Shown: piece by piece, positions 8,741-21,405 of the stretch
Position numbering within the stretch: position 1 is the stretch's first letter
Layout of the letters: each line of letters starts with the position of its first letter
From: Aspidiotus rigidus
Lineage: Eukaryota > Arthropoda > Insecta > Hemiptera > Diaspididae
Length of the DNA: 64,000 nt
Assembly (NCBI GenBank): GCA_035079385.1
Contig: JAVHKY010000025.1
Location: 13,676,501-13,740,500, forward strand
Direction: 5' to 3'
Made by a program: the position numbers and the translations under genes
The notes under the pieces: model-generated
The model's input: only the letters and a program-made list of their open reading frames with translations
Databases searched by the model: none
What the model was told of the DNA's origin: nothing

Positions 8741-9440
8741 GATACAAAATATGGAAACGTTCTCTGATTTAAGAGATCTTTTGAATTCTCATAAAAAATA
8801 TGAAAATTGATACAAGTTGGATACAAAAATATGAAAATTTTTGACTTGTATGAATTCTAGTTAAAACGATGAGAAATTAATGTAAAAGTATGACCTTTGG
8901 ATTCTAATTAAAAACATGAAAAATTGATACAAAAATATGGACTCCGAATTTCTTTTAGAATTGAAACAAATTGTATACAAATAGATACAACATGTATGAA
9001 AACTTTTGATCCTCTAAATTTTTTTAGAATTGATGCAAATTGTATACAAATTGATAGAAAGTGCATGAAAATTTTTGATCCTGTGAATTTCTTTTAGAAA
9101 TGATACAAATTGATGTAAAATGTATGAAAATTTTTGAACCTCTGAATTTCTTTTAGAATTGATACAAATTGATACAAAATGTATGAAAATTTTTTATTCC
9201 CCGAATTTCTTTTAGAATTGATACAAATTGCATACAAATTGATACAAAATGTATGAAAATTTTTGAACCTCTTAATTTATTTCAGAATTGATACAAATTG
9301 ATATAAAATGTATGAAAATTTTTAACTCTCTGAATTTCTTTCAGAATTGATACAAATTGATATAAAATGTATACAAATGTTTTAAAAAAATTTTGAGAGT
9401 ATGAATTTCTATTAAAAATGATACAAAATTGATGCAAAAA
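8741..9440. repeat. AT-rich minisatellite, units about 60-75 bp
   Basis: About nine decayed copies of a unit with the order GAATTTCTTTTAGAATTGAT, ACAAATTGATACAAAATG, TATGAAAATTTTTGA-CCTCT. Some units contain an extra ACAAATTG step, giving two lengths. The array grades into degenerate copies at both ends. Confidence 0.75.
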
Positions 9441-9871
9441 TTAAGAGTTGTAAATAAGGAAATGAGTGGGCAAAAAAGAGATGAAATAGATACAAAAGTA
9501 TGGAAATATTCATACTCTCTGAAAATTGTTCCGCCACTGAATTTTAATAGTTGTGCAATTGTGAAAAATAAGCCTGGGGTATAGGAAAAACGTCATGTCG
9601 AATGAGTGGGTCAATATTAGAGCACCTAGAATTTTGAGTAAAATGGATGAAATTGATACAAAAATGATACAAAAGTTTGAAATTTTTTGGAGTAGTGAGT
9701 AAGAAAAAATGGTGTGAAATGATTGATATTTACCTTAAAAATAACTAAATTAACGATTTGAAAAATAGGGAAATTTGATGATTTTTTGAGGGGTGAAAAA
9801 ATGGCTCTGGCGCATAGAAAAATAGGGGTGGCGCACGAGTGGCGCAGAACATACATTGTATATCTACTATC

Positions 9872-10360
9872 GTGAAGGGGTTGTTGACACGTTCCTGTAG
9901 AATGAAACTAAATGTTTGAGCCTTGGGAAAGAAAACGGGAGAGTTGAGAGGTGGAAATTGAGTAGTGCTGAGTAAATCCCATTAAATATGTGTTATGGTC
10001 ACATCCTTGGTTAATTCGTTCAATCGCAACCTCCATAACTCATATACCAAATAACCACCCTTAAAGTTATTACATCGCTGAGGAGAAGTTGAGGTAAGTT
10101 TGAGTGGCTCCTGAGTAATACTCGGATCCCACTCAAACTCGGTATCAATATTTAGGATGGTATAAACAACATTTTGTGCGAATTGCAATTTAATCCGACA
10201 ATTAGAAAAAAAATTGAGAAATTTTTCACCGGATCATTATTTTTTCACATTTCTTGATTTAATACAGAATAGAAATTTGTACATATCAGGACAGATGAGC
10301 GAAAGAAAAGTTGATTTTGTAGATTTATCATTTGTTGTAAGGAGATGACATATCGTCAAG
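9872..10360. repeat. Dispersed copy of the 480-bp repeat
   Basis: Nearly identical to the units at 2353-3026, starting at the ATCGTGAAGGGGTTGTTGAC word. A diverged continuation after 10360 (GAATGAGAAGTAGAGTTTGAG, GAGTTCAGAGGTCGAA) looks like an older neighbouring copy, so this locus was probably also an array. Confidence 0.85.
9982..10188 (-). CDS. Repeat-borne 68-aa ORF, open copy
   Basis: Same ORF as at 2095-2301, open from ATG to stop, with one residue difference (P for L). Function unknown. Confidence 0.3.
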   Translation of the reverse strand: MQFAQNVVYTILNIDTEFEWDPSITQEPLKLTSTSPQRCNNFKGGYLVYELWRLRLNELTKDVTITHI

Positions 10361-10766
10361 TGCTTCATCGCCCATTTTTATGGAATGAGAAGTAGAGTTT
10401 GAGCCTTAGCAAAGGAAGCGGAGTGAGTTCAGAGGTCGAATTTAAGTAAAATGAATGTTGGGTCCGTGAAGGATCCATAAATCTTGTGTCTTTATACAGC
10501 TGGAAATGACTTTTAATTGGCATTAATTTAGTTTCTTCGTTACCACCACGTGTTTTTTTTTTTTTTTTTTTTTTGGACAGAAGACGACTTTTCAACTGTG
10601 AGTGTCATTGGAGAAAGCTGGGTACATTCTGCGCGAGTGAAAGTATTGACTATATGAATGACTCGTATCTTTGTTGTCGACCTCAAATTTTTGTATAAAT
10701 TTCAGTATTGGTCGTTTTTGTTCTCATTTGTGCAATATTGAAAAATTCGGAATGAAATGGTACCTA

Positions 10767-10892
10767 AGTACATTACTGTACGGGCAGGGAAAGTAAGGAA
10801 TATCGCAACGAGTTCAATGTTTACAACACGAGCAAAGCGAGTGTAATAATTTGAACGAGTTGCGATACTTACTTGCTGTCCGTAATGTAGGA
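10767..10892. repeat. Foldback MITE-like hairpin
   Basis: Imperfect inverted repeat. The left arm TACATTACTGTACGGGCAGG... ends in ATCGCAACGAGTTCAA, and the right arm is its complement ending in GTCCGTAATGTA. Arms are about 42-47 bases with a few mismatches; the spacer of about 40 bases contains ACACGAGCAAAGCGAGTGT, itself an inverted motif. Confidence 0.65.
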
Positions 10893-12039
10893 TATTTTTT
10901 TAATCACATACGTCGAAAGTACGTTTATTTTAGACAGCGAAAACTTCCTTTTGTTAAACGTTTCACACCCTAATGTCATCAATTTAGCCCAACAGTGGTG
11001 ATAGAAACGAACTTTCGTACACTGTATCGACGCTTATGGAAATGCGATTTTTGTTCACTTTTGTTACCTATAAGTTGAGAAAAAATATGTAAATTACTGA
11101 TCAGTAATAAAAATAAATTGTAACAAATAAATAACAAGTATATTTGTCTTTTCTCTCTAAATAAACAAATAAAATAATCTGTCACTCCCTTGTATAAATA
11201 TCTTGTGTAAATTTCGTTCTCAAAAGTTGTGCAATTGATTTATTCCTATACGGAAAATTGAAAGGTTAGGTTAACACAGAAATGCTCGCGCATTGATTTT
11301 CAACCAGTCTGTACAAAGAGTACATTCCCGTTATTAAACGGTCATTAAACCCTACTGAACCCTACGTATCCGTGTGATGTAAAGGCGTTCTTTTCTTCTC
11401 TTCAATGTGTATCTTTGGGATGTGTGTGGTCGATTTCTTCTGTCACGGTTAATACAGGATCGATGCGTTTAAAAATAGAATACAGGTCAAGAAACCGTCG
11501 TCCTTTCCTCGTTCATCAGTTTTACCGATCATAGGATGTACTGTACCCCATCGGACCGTCGGACCACGAAAAAATCAGCGGAGATCTTTTTTTTCTTTGC
11601 ATTTCATAGCATATAGAGTACGTTTGTAGGATTTTCTAAAGTTTAATGTTTCTTTATATATGTGTAAGACGACAATTAATTATATTCGCGAAATCGTTTA
11701 TTCTTGATTTATGCGAGATACATAAATCGTGAAATAATGTTCCTTTACGGATGCAAAAAAATACAATCCAAACTACAACGTATATCAATTACAAAGAAGC
11801 ACGGAAGAACCGTACGTACAGTATCAATACTTTAATATTTATCAGGCCGAGTCGGACAGGATACGACAGTGATGCAGCGTAGTGGGGTAATGCAAGATGC
11901 ATCGTGTATGCGTCTTTACATATGTATGTGTGTGCAAATTTTGTCCTGGGTCATTTTTAAGAAAAAAAGATTCATCCATTTATAAGAATATCAAGTCTTA
12001 GAAGGCTGACAATAGATGGCAAAGTGAGCGAAAGATGTT
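10893..12039. other. Gap, no gene seen
   Basis: AT-rich, only short non-coding-looking ORFs. Upstream, a T run lies at 10552-10574, before the MITE. Confidence 0.4.
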
Positions 12040-12400
12040 GGTTCTAAAGATGGAGAGAAATGGTGAGATCGAGATATTTGATGGAGAGACTATCTAGTTC
12101 TAGCGTGAAATGGATGTTCTGATGAATGGAATTTAAGTGAGAAAGAAGGGATTTGAGACCGGACGACAAGCCATTCCAAATGCAAAAAATGTTGTCAACA
12201 AAACGAAGCTAAAGAAGAATGTAAGGTTCAGGGAGAATGGTCCTGTTAGGAGATCCGATTCAAACTTGCCCATAATAACGTTGGCGACGAGCGAAGAAGG
12301 AGGCGCGCCCATTTGAAAGCCATTGGAAAATTTGTAAAAAACATCCCAGTAAAGACACATTTTCTTGTTCAGATATGAAGAGGTAGGGCGCGGAACTCGG
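12040..12400 (-). pseudogene. Decayed PLE reverse transcriptase fragment
   Basis: Minus-strand translation gives FQMGAPPSSLVANVIMGKFE (the PLE motif before the catalytic strand). In a second frame it gives LRFVDNIFCIWNGLSS and then SIHQNIHFTLELDSL, IKYLDLTIS, which correspond to the RT palm with the (Y/F)VDD box read as FVDN. At least one frameshift (about 12210) and a stop separate the pieces, and the second catalytic Asp is changed to Asn, so it is inactive. The copy is diverged from the PLE at the left edge. Confidence 0.75.
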
Positions 12401-12930
12401 AGATCATGATAAGATTGGAGGTGAGGAGATCCAGTATGCAGCCAATTTTCTGAGCGACCAGGTTATCATTGTGCTTGAAAGAAATGAGTGACGAGTCTTG
12501 ATCAAAGGAAGTGTCTTCTACTTGAGAAGTGATTTAATGATACACTGAAAAAATCAAATTTGGGGTGTGGTAACTGTTTCCTCATACACTGTACTGGTTT
12601 CTATATTTTAGTGAAGGTTACCATCCACAAGGACTGTAGTCAATTTATTGTATACATTGAGTACATGAAGTTCAGGCACTGAGACTGCAAGACATTTTTT
12701 TTTTTTTTTTTTTTAGTACATATTGTTTGCGTTTATTACCTACTAAAAGTGAATGGAACAAATTGCAAAATTTTTAGAAATCCAACCTAAGTAAGGACGG
12801 GTACCATATGAGAGAAATTTTAGTTCATGGTACCTAATACTTAGTAGCTGAAACAAAATGAAGAGTTTTGTCCTGATTACAATATAGTAGTTAATGTAAA
12901 TAGGAAACCAGACGATACATCCAGGAATCA
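12401..12930. other. Gap with T run
   Basis: No gene seen. A T run at 12697-12715 may be the A tail of a minus-strand retrocopy. The first degenerate satellite-like words appear near the right end. Confidence 0.4.
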
Positions 12931-15900
12931 AACATAAACCTGAAACTATTCACACAAATAGTAAAACTTCTGGATGAACAAATCTTTCTACACTGTACAA
13001 TCATGGTTTGGCTAAAAATGATTCTCTTGCTTTATTCTGGTCAATTTCTAGAAGCTATGTCATGACTTAGCGAAATTGAAGCTACTTGTAAAACCAAGAT
13101 GAATTTCTCCAATAAATTATGGTTTAACTCTATATGTTCACCCATAATCTGCCTACTCTACTGTTACAGTTCAGCTGGGAATAATTCTGTCTCTTAATTC
13201 TGGTCAAGTACTAGCCCCTATGTCATTGCTTAGCAAAAATGAAGCCTCTAGTGAGACCAAGATGAATTTTTCCAATAAATTATGGGTTAATACTCTATGT
13301 TAAGCCATAATCCTACTATACTGTAATGTTGAAGTTTCGCTGGCAATAATAATGTTTCCCAATTCTGGCCAAATACTAGTCCATATGTCACAGCTTGGTA
13401 AAAATGAAGCCTCTTGTAAAAGCCAGATGAATTTTTCCAATTAATTATGGCTTAACAATCTATGTTCACCCATAATCTTCCTACTCTACTGTTGAAGTTT
13501 AGCTGAAAATAATACTGTTTCCAAATTCTAGTCAAGTACCAGTCCACATGTCATAGCTTGGCAAAAATAAAGCCTCTTGAAAAGTTAGATGAATTTTTCC
13601 CATAAATTATGGGTTAACACTCTATGTTCAGCCATAATCTTACTATACTGTAATGTTGAAGTTTAGCTGGAAATAATACTGTGTCCCAATTCTGGTCAAA
13701 TACTAGTCCATATCTCACGGCTTAACAAAAATGAAGCCTCTAGTGAGACCAAGATGAATTTTTCCAATAAATTATGGGTCAACACTCTATGTTCACCCAT
13801 AATCCTTGTACTGTATTGTTGCAGGTCCGCTGGAAATAAGTCTATTTCTCAATTCTGGGCAAGTACTAGTCCCTATGTCAGAGCTTAGCAAAAATGAAGC
13901 CTTTTTGTAAAAGCCAGATGAAGTTTTCCGAAAAATTATTGGTTAACACTCTATGTTCACCAATAATCTTCCTACTGTACGGTTAGAGTTCAGCTGGGAA
14001 TCATTCTGTTTCCTAATTCTCGTCAAGTACTAGTCCCTATGTCATAGCTTAGCAAAAATGAAGTCTCTTGCAAGACCGAAATGAATTTTTCCAATAAATT
14101 ATGGGTTAACATTCCATGTTCACCCATAATCTTTGTACTGTACTGTTCCAGTTCAGCTGGAAATAAGTCTATTTCTCAATTCTGGTCAAGTATCGGTCCA
14201 CATGTTGTAGCTTGGCAAAAATAAAGCCTCTTGAAAAGTTAGATTAATTTTTCCCATAAATTATGGGTTAACACTCTCTGTTCACCCATAATCTTCCTGC
14301 TCTACTGTTACAGTTAAGCTGGGAATAATTCTATATCCCAATTCGTGTCAAGCACTAGTGCCTATGTCACAGCTTGGTAAAAATGAAGCCTCTTGTAAAA
14401 GCCAGATGAATTTTTCCAATTAATTATGGCTTAACAATCTATTTTCACCCATAATCTTCCAACTCTACTGTTGAAGTTTAGCTGAAAATTATACTGTTTC
14501 CAAATTCTAGTCAAGTACCAAACCACATGTCATAGCTTGGTAAATATAAAGCCTCTTGAAAAGTTGGATGAATTTTTCCCATAAATTATGGGTTAACACT
14601 CTCTGTTCACCCATAATCATCCTACTCTACTGTTACAGTTCAGCTGGGAATAATTCTATATCCCAATTCGTGTCAAGCACTAGTGCCTATGTCAGAGCTT
14701 AGGAAAAATGAAGCCTCTTGTAAAACCCAGATGAATTTTTCTAATAAATTATGGGTTTATACTCTATGTTCAGCCATAATCTTACTATACTGTAATGTTG
14801 AAGTTTAGCTGGAAATAATACTGTGTCCCAATTTTGGTCAAATACTAGTCCATATCTCACGGCTTAACAAAAATAAAGCCTCTAGTGAGACCAAGATGAA
14901 TTTTTCCAATAAATTATGGGTTAACACTCTATGTTCACCCATAATCTTTGTACTGTATTGTTGCAGTTCAGCTGGAAATAAGTCTATTTCTCAATTCTGG
15001 GCAAGTACTAGTCCCTATGTCAGAGCTTAGCAAAAATGAAGCCTTTTGTAAAAGCCAGATGAAGTTTTCCAAAAAATTATTGGTCAACACTCTATGTTCA
15101 CCAATAATCTTCCTACTGTACGGTTAGAGTTCAGCTGGGAATCATTCTGTTTCCTAATTCTCGTCCAGTACTAGTCTCTATGTCATAGCTTAGCAAAAAT
15201 GAAGTCTCTTGCAACACCGAAATGAATTTTTCCAATAAATTATGGGTTAACATTCCATGTTCACCCATAATCTTTGTACTGTACTGTTGCAGTTCAGCTG
15301 GAAATAAGTCTATTTCTCAATTCTGGTCAAGTACCGGGCCACATGTTTTAGCTTGGCAAAAAAAAAGCCTCTTGAAAAGTTAGATTAATTTTTCCCATAA
15401 ATTATGGGTTAACACTCTCTGTTCACCCATAATCATCCTAGTCCACTGTTACAGTTCAGCTGGGAATAATTCTATATCCCAAATCGTGTCAAGCACCAGT
15501 GCCTATGTCAGAGCTTAGGAAAAATGAAGCCTCTTGTAAAACCCAGATGAATTTTTCTAATAAATTATGGGTTAATACTCTATAATCAGCCATAATCTTA
15601 CTATACTGTAATGTTGAAGTTTAGCTGGAAATAATACTGTGTCCTAATTCTGGTCAAGTACAAGTCCCTGTTTCAAATCTTAGCAAAAATGAAGCCTCTA
15701 GTGAGACCAAGATGAATTTTTCCAATAAACTATGGGTTAATACACTATGTTCAGCCATAATCCTACTATACTGTAATGTTGAAGTTTAGCTGGCAATAAT
15801 ACTGTTTCCCAATTCTGGCCAAATACTAGTCCATATGTCACAGCTTGGTAAAAATGAAGCCTCTTGTAAAAGCCAGATGAATTTTTCCAATTAATTATGG

Positions 15901-18900
15901 CTTAACAATCTATTTTCACCCATAATCTTCCAACTCTACTGTTGAAGTTTAGCTGAAAATTATACTCTTTCCAAATTCTAGTCAAGTACCGGGCCACATG
16001 TTTTAGCTTGGCAAAAAAAAAAGCCTCTTGAAAAGTTAGATTAATTTTTCCCATAAATTATGGGTTAACACTCTCTGTTCACCCATAATCTTCCTGCTCT
16101 ATTGTTACAGTTCAGCTGGGAATAATTCTATATCCCAATTCGTGTCAAGCACTAGTGCCTATGTCAGAGCTTAGGAAAAATGAAGCCTCTTGTAAAACCC
16201 AGATGAATTTTTCTAATAAATTATGGGTTAATACACTATGTTCAGCCATAATCCTACTATACTGTAATGTTGAAGTTTAGCTGGCAATAATACTGTTTCC
16301 CAATTCTGGCCAAATACTAGTCCATATGTCACAGCTTGGTAAAAATGAAGCCTCTTGTAAAAGCCAGATGAATTTTTCCAATTAATTATGGCTTAACAAT
16401 CTATTTTCACCCATAATCTTCCAACTCTACTGTTGAAGTTTAGCTGAAAATTATACTGTTTCCAAATTCTAGTCAAGTACCAAACCACATGTCATAGCTT
16501 GGCAAATATAAAGCCTCTTGGAAAGTTGGATGAATTTTTCCCATAAATTATGGGTTAACACTCTCTGTTCACCCATAATCATCCTAGTCTACTGTTACAG
16601 TTCAGCTGGGAATAATTCTATATCCCAAATCGTGTCAAGCACCAGTGCCTATGTCAGAGCTTAGGAAAAATGAAGCCTCTTGTAAAGCCCAGATGAATTT
16701 TTCTAATAAATTATTGGTTAATACTCTATAATCAGCCATAATCTTACTATACTGTAATGTTGAAGTTTAGCTGGAAATAATACTGTGTCCTATTTCTGGT
16801 CAAGTACAAGTCCCTGTTTCAAATCTTAGCAAAAATGAGGCCTCTAGTGAGACCAAGATGAATTTTTCCAATCAACTATGGGTTAATACTCTATGTTCAC
16901 CCATAATCTTTGTACTGTATTGTTGCAGTTCAGCTGGAAATAAGTCCATTTCTCAATTCTGGGCAAGTACTAGTTCCTATGTCAGAGCTTAGCAAAAATG
17001 AAGCCTTTTGTAAAAGCCAGATGAAGTTTTCCAAAAAATTATTGGTCAACACTCTATGTTCACCAATAATCTTCCTACTGTACGGTTAGAGTTCAGCTGG
17101 GAATCATTCTGTTTCCTAATTCTCGTCAAGTACTAGTCCCTATGTCATAGCTTAGCAAAAATGAAGTCTCTTGCAAGACCGAAATGAATTTTTCCAATAA
17201 ATTATGGGTTAACATTCCATGTTCACCCATAATCTTTGTACTGTACTGTTGCAGTTCAGCTGGAAATAAGTCTATTTCTCAATTCTGGTCAAGTACCGGG
17301 CCACATGTTTTAGCTTGGCAAAAAAAAAGCCTCTTGAAAAGTTAGATTAATTTTTCCCATAAATTATGGGTTAACACTCTCTGTTCACCCATAATGTTCC
17401 TGCTCTACTGTTACAGTTCAGCTGGGAATAATTCTATATCCCAATTCGTGTCAATCACTAGTGCCTATGTCAGAACTTAGGAAAAATGAAGCCTCTTGTA
17501 AAACCCAGATGAATTTTTCTAATAAATTATGGGTTAATACTCTATAATCAGCCATAATCTTACTATACTGTAATGTTGAAGTTTAGCTGGAAATAATACT
17601 GTGTCCTATTTCTGGTCAAGTACAAGTCCCTGTTTCAAATCTTAGCAAAAATGAAGCCTCTAGTGAGACCATGATGAATTTTTCCAATAAACTATGGGTT
17701 AATACTCTATGTTCAGCCATAATCCTACTATACTGTAATGTTGAAGTTTAGCTGGCAATAATACTGTTTCCCAATTCTGGCCAAATACTAGTCCATATGT
17801 CACAGCTTGGTAAAAATGAAGCCTCTTGTAAAAGCCAGATGAATTTTTCCAATTAATTATGGCTTAACAATCTATTTTCACCCATAATCTTCCAACTCTA
17901 CTGTTGAAGTTTAGCTGAAAATTATACTGTTTCCAAATTCTAGTCAAGTACCAAACCACATGTCATAGCTTGGCAAATATAAAGCCTCTTGAAAAGTTGG
18001 ATGAATTTTTCCCATAAATTATGAGTCAACACTCTCTGTTCACCCATAATCATCCTACTCTACTGTTACAGTTCAGCTGGGAATAATTCTATATCCCAAA
18101 TCGTGTCAAGCACCAGTGCCTATGTCAGAGCTTAGGAAAAATGAAGCCTCTTGTAAAACCCAGATGAATTTTTCTAATAAATTATGGGTTAATACTCTAT
18201 GTTCAGCCATAATCTTACTATACTGTAATGTTGAAGTTTAGCTGGAAATAATACTGTGTCCCAATTCTGGTCAAATACTAGTCCATATGTCACAGCTTGG
18301 CAAAAATGAAGCCTATTTTAAAAGCCTGATGAATTTTTCCAATTAATTATGGGTTAATACTCTATGTTCACCCATAATCTTCCTACTCTAATGTTACAGT
18401 TCCGCTGGGAATAATTCTGCCTCTTAATTCTGGTCAAGTACAAGTCCCTGTGTCAAATCTTAGCAATAATGAAGACTCTTGTAAGACCAACAATAATGAA
18501 GACTCTTGTAAGACCAAGATGAATTTTTCCAATAAATTATGGTTTAAAACCTTCATGTTCACCCATAATCTTCCTACTTTCCTGTTACAGTTCAGCTGGG
18601 AATAATTCTGTCTCTTAATTCTGGTCAAGTAAAAGTCCCTATGTCCATACTTAGCAAAAATGAAGGCTCTTGTGAGACAAGATGTATTTTTCCAATAAAT
18701 TATGGTTAAACACCTTCATATTCACATATCAGGGCCTGTCACCCATAATCTTTCTACTGTAATATTGAAGTTTAGCTGAAAATAATACTATTCCCCAATT
18801 CTGGTCAAGTACTAGGCCCTATATCATTGCTTAGAAAAAATGGAGCCTCTAGTGAGACCAAGATGAATTTTTCTAATAAATTTGGGTTAAAACTCTATGT

Positions 18901-21047
18901 TCAGCCATAATATTACTATACTGTAATATTGAAGTTCAGCTGGAAATAATACTGTTTCCCAATTCTGTCCAAATACTAGTCCATATGTCACAGCTTGGTA
19001 AAAATGGAACCTCTTGTAAAAGCCAGATAAATTTTTCCAATAAATTATGAGTTAACAATCTATGTTCACCCATAATCTTCCTACTGTACTGTTACAGTTC
19101 AGCCCGGAATAATTCTGTTTCCTAATTCTGGTCTAGTACTAGTTCCTATGTCATAGCTTAGCAAAAATGAAGTCTCTTGTAAGACCGAGATGAATTTTTC
19201 CAATAAATTATGACGTAGGGTCTCGTACTAGACCAGAATTGGTAAACAGTATTATTTTCAGCTAAAGTTCAACATTACAGTAGAATGATTAGGGGTGAAC
19301 ATGGATTGTTGACCCATAATTTATTGGAAAAACTCATCTTAGTCTTACAAGAGACCTCATTTTTGCCAAGCTATGACATAGGAACTAATACTAGACCAGA
19401 ATTAGGAGATAGAATTATTCCCGGCTGAACTGTAACAGTACAGTAGGAAGATTATGGGTGAACATAGATTGTTAACCCATAATTTATTGGAAAAATTCAT
19501 CTGGTTTTTACAAGAGGCTGCATTTTTACCAAGCTGTGACATATGGACTAGTATTTGACCAGAATTGGGAAACAGTATTATTTCCAGCTGAACTTCAACA
19601 TTACAGTATAGTAAGATTATGGGTGAACATAGAATGTTCACCTATAATTTATTGGAAAAATTTATCTTGGTCTCACTAGAGGCTCCATTTTGATAAGCAA
19701 TGAAACGGGGGCTCGTACTTGACCAGAATTGAGAAACAGTATTATTTCCAGCTAAACTTCAATATTACAGTAGAAAGACTATGGGTGACAGGCCCTGATA
19801 GGTGATCATGAAGGTATTAAACCATAATTTATTGGAAAAATTCATCTTGGTCTTACAAGGGACTTCATTTTCGCTGAGATTTGACATAGGGACTTGTACT
19901 TGACCAGAATTAGGAGACAGAATTATTCCCAGCTGAACTATAACAGTACAGTAGGAAGATTATGGGTGAACATAGAGTGTTAACCAATAATTTTTTGGAT
20001 AACTTCATCTGGCTTTTACAAAAAGCTTCATTTTTGCTAAGCTCTGACATAGGGACTAGTACTTGCCCAGAATTGAGAAATAGACTTATTTCCAGCTGAA
20101 CTGCAACAGTACAGTACAAAGATTATGGGTGAACATAGAGTGTTAACCTATAATTGATTGGAAAAATTCATCTTGGTCTCACTAGAGGCTTCATTTTTGT
20201 TAAGCCATGACGAAGGGACTTGTACTTGACCAGAATTGGTAAACAGTATTATTTTCAGCCAAACTTCAACATTACAGTAGAATGATTATGGGTGAACATG
20301 CTTATCATAGTGAAGCCTCTAGTGAGACCAAGATGAATTTTTCCAATAAATTATGGGTTAACACTCTATGTTCACCCATAGTCTTTGTACTGTACTGTTG
20401 CAGTTCAGCTGGAAATAATTATATTTCTCAATTCTGGGCAAGTACTAGTCCCTATGTCAGAGCTTAGCAAAAATGAAGCCTTTTGTAAAAGCCAGATGAA
20501 GTTTTCCAAAAAATTATTGGTCAACACTCCATGTTCATCCATAATCTTCCTACTGTACAGTTACAGTTCAGCTGGGAATAATTCTGTTTCCTAATTCTTG
20601 TCAAGTACTAGTCCCTGTGTCATAGCTTAGCAAAAATGAAGTCTCTTGTAAGACCGAGATGAATTTTTCCAATAAATTATGGTTTAACACTCCACGTTCA
20701 CCCATCAGGGCCTGTCACCCATAATCTTTCCACTGTAATGTTGAAGTTTAGCTGAAAATGATACTGTTTCTCAATTCTGGTCATGTACGAGTCCCTATGT
20801 CAAGGCTTAACAAAAATGAAGTCTCTAGTGAGACCAAGATGAATTTTCCCAATAAATTATGGTTTAACACTCTACGTTCACCCATCAGTGCCTGTCACCC
20901 ATAATCATTCTACTGTAATGTTGAAGTTTAGCTGAAAATAATACTGTTTCCCAATTCTGGTCATGTACAAGTCCCTATGTCATAGCTTAGCAAAAATGAA
21001 GTCCCTTGTAAGACCAAGATGAAATTTTCCAATAAATTATGGGTAAA
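12930..21047. repeat. Satellite array, about 163-bp monomer, about 50 copies
   Basis: Head-to-tail monomers of 163-165 bp (landmark word CTGGTCAAGTACTAGTCC). Each holds GATGAATTTTTCCAATAAATTATGGG-like and CACCCATAATCTTCC-like blocks, diverged by roughly 10-20 percent. Variants are shared at long range: the rare CCAATAATCTTCCTACTGTA block with CGGTTAGAG occurs at 13961, 15102 and 17064, giving spacings of 1141 (7 monomers) and 1962 (12 monomers). This indicates higher-order duplication. The left edge is ragged and the right edge abuts a PLE relic. Short ORFs here are by-products of the repeat. Confidence 0.9.
19212..20299 (-). repeat. Inverted block inside the satellite array
   Basis: Monomers run forward to about 19211 (...CAATAAATTATGA), then continue as reverse complement (CTCGTACTAGACCAGAATTGG) until ATTATGGGTGAACATG at about 20299. 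After that the forward orientation resumes. The block is about 1.09 kb, near 6.7 monomers. It shares the CAGGGCCTGTC insertion variant with forward monomers at about 18731 and 20707. Confidence 0.85.
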
Positions 21048-21084
21048 ACACCAGGCCAGAGTGAAGGGGGTCAGTGTCGATGTT

Positions 21085-21405
21085 GATGTGATGGTTTGGA
21101 GGAAACTCACAAGGAGCATTCTGGATTCCATCACTTTTTCCCCCCACAGATGTGATCCGTGATGTTTGTATGTGTTGGATCTGTCCCCCATTTCCTGGGG
21201 AAGTCCTCCCCCCAATTTGCTCAGACCTTCCGCCCATAGGGCTTCAGTCCATTGTTTTACAACCCTACCTCATGTTAAGGGTTGCTTGTGAGGCTGATTA
21301 ACCCCAGCGTGGTCTTTACAAGGTGGAATGTAGTGATGGTAGAGGCTTTTATATTGGTGAGACCAGCCGCCAAATGAAGGTGGGAGGAGCTGAGCACCTG
21401 AAGTC
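21085..21405 (+). pseudogene. PLE GIY-YIG endonuclease relic
   Basis: Around 21320-21400 the plus strand reads KVECSDGRGFYIGETSRQMK followed by VGGAEHLK, which has the GIY-YIG family order (Cys, YIGETSR, EH). The upstream 230 bases have no stable frame. It is much more diverged than the PLE at 1-1562 and directly borders the satellite array. Confidence 0.65.

Noticed and set aside
11255..11275. AGGTTAGGTTA, similar to the insect telomere repeat TTAGG
   Set aside because: Only two units; this word is common by chance and is not a telomeric tract.
12930..21047. CRISPR-like regular repeats
   Set aside because: Units are head-to-tail, about 163 bp and without unique spacers; the host is a eukaryote.
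18434..21215. Several 60-85 codon ORFs on both strands between 18.4 and 21.2 kb
   Set aside because: They are translations of the satellite monomer; the same words recur in each and shift frame between monomers.
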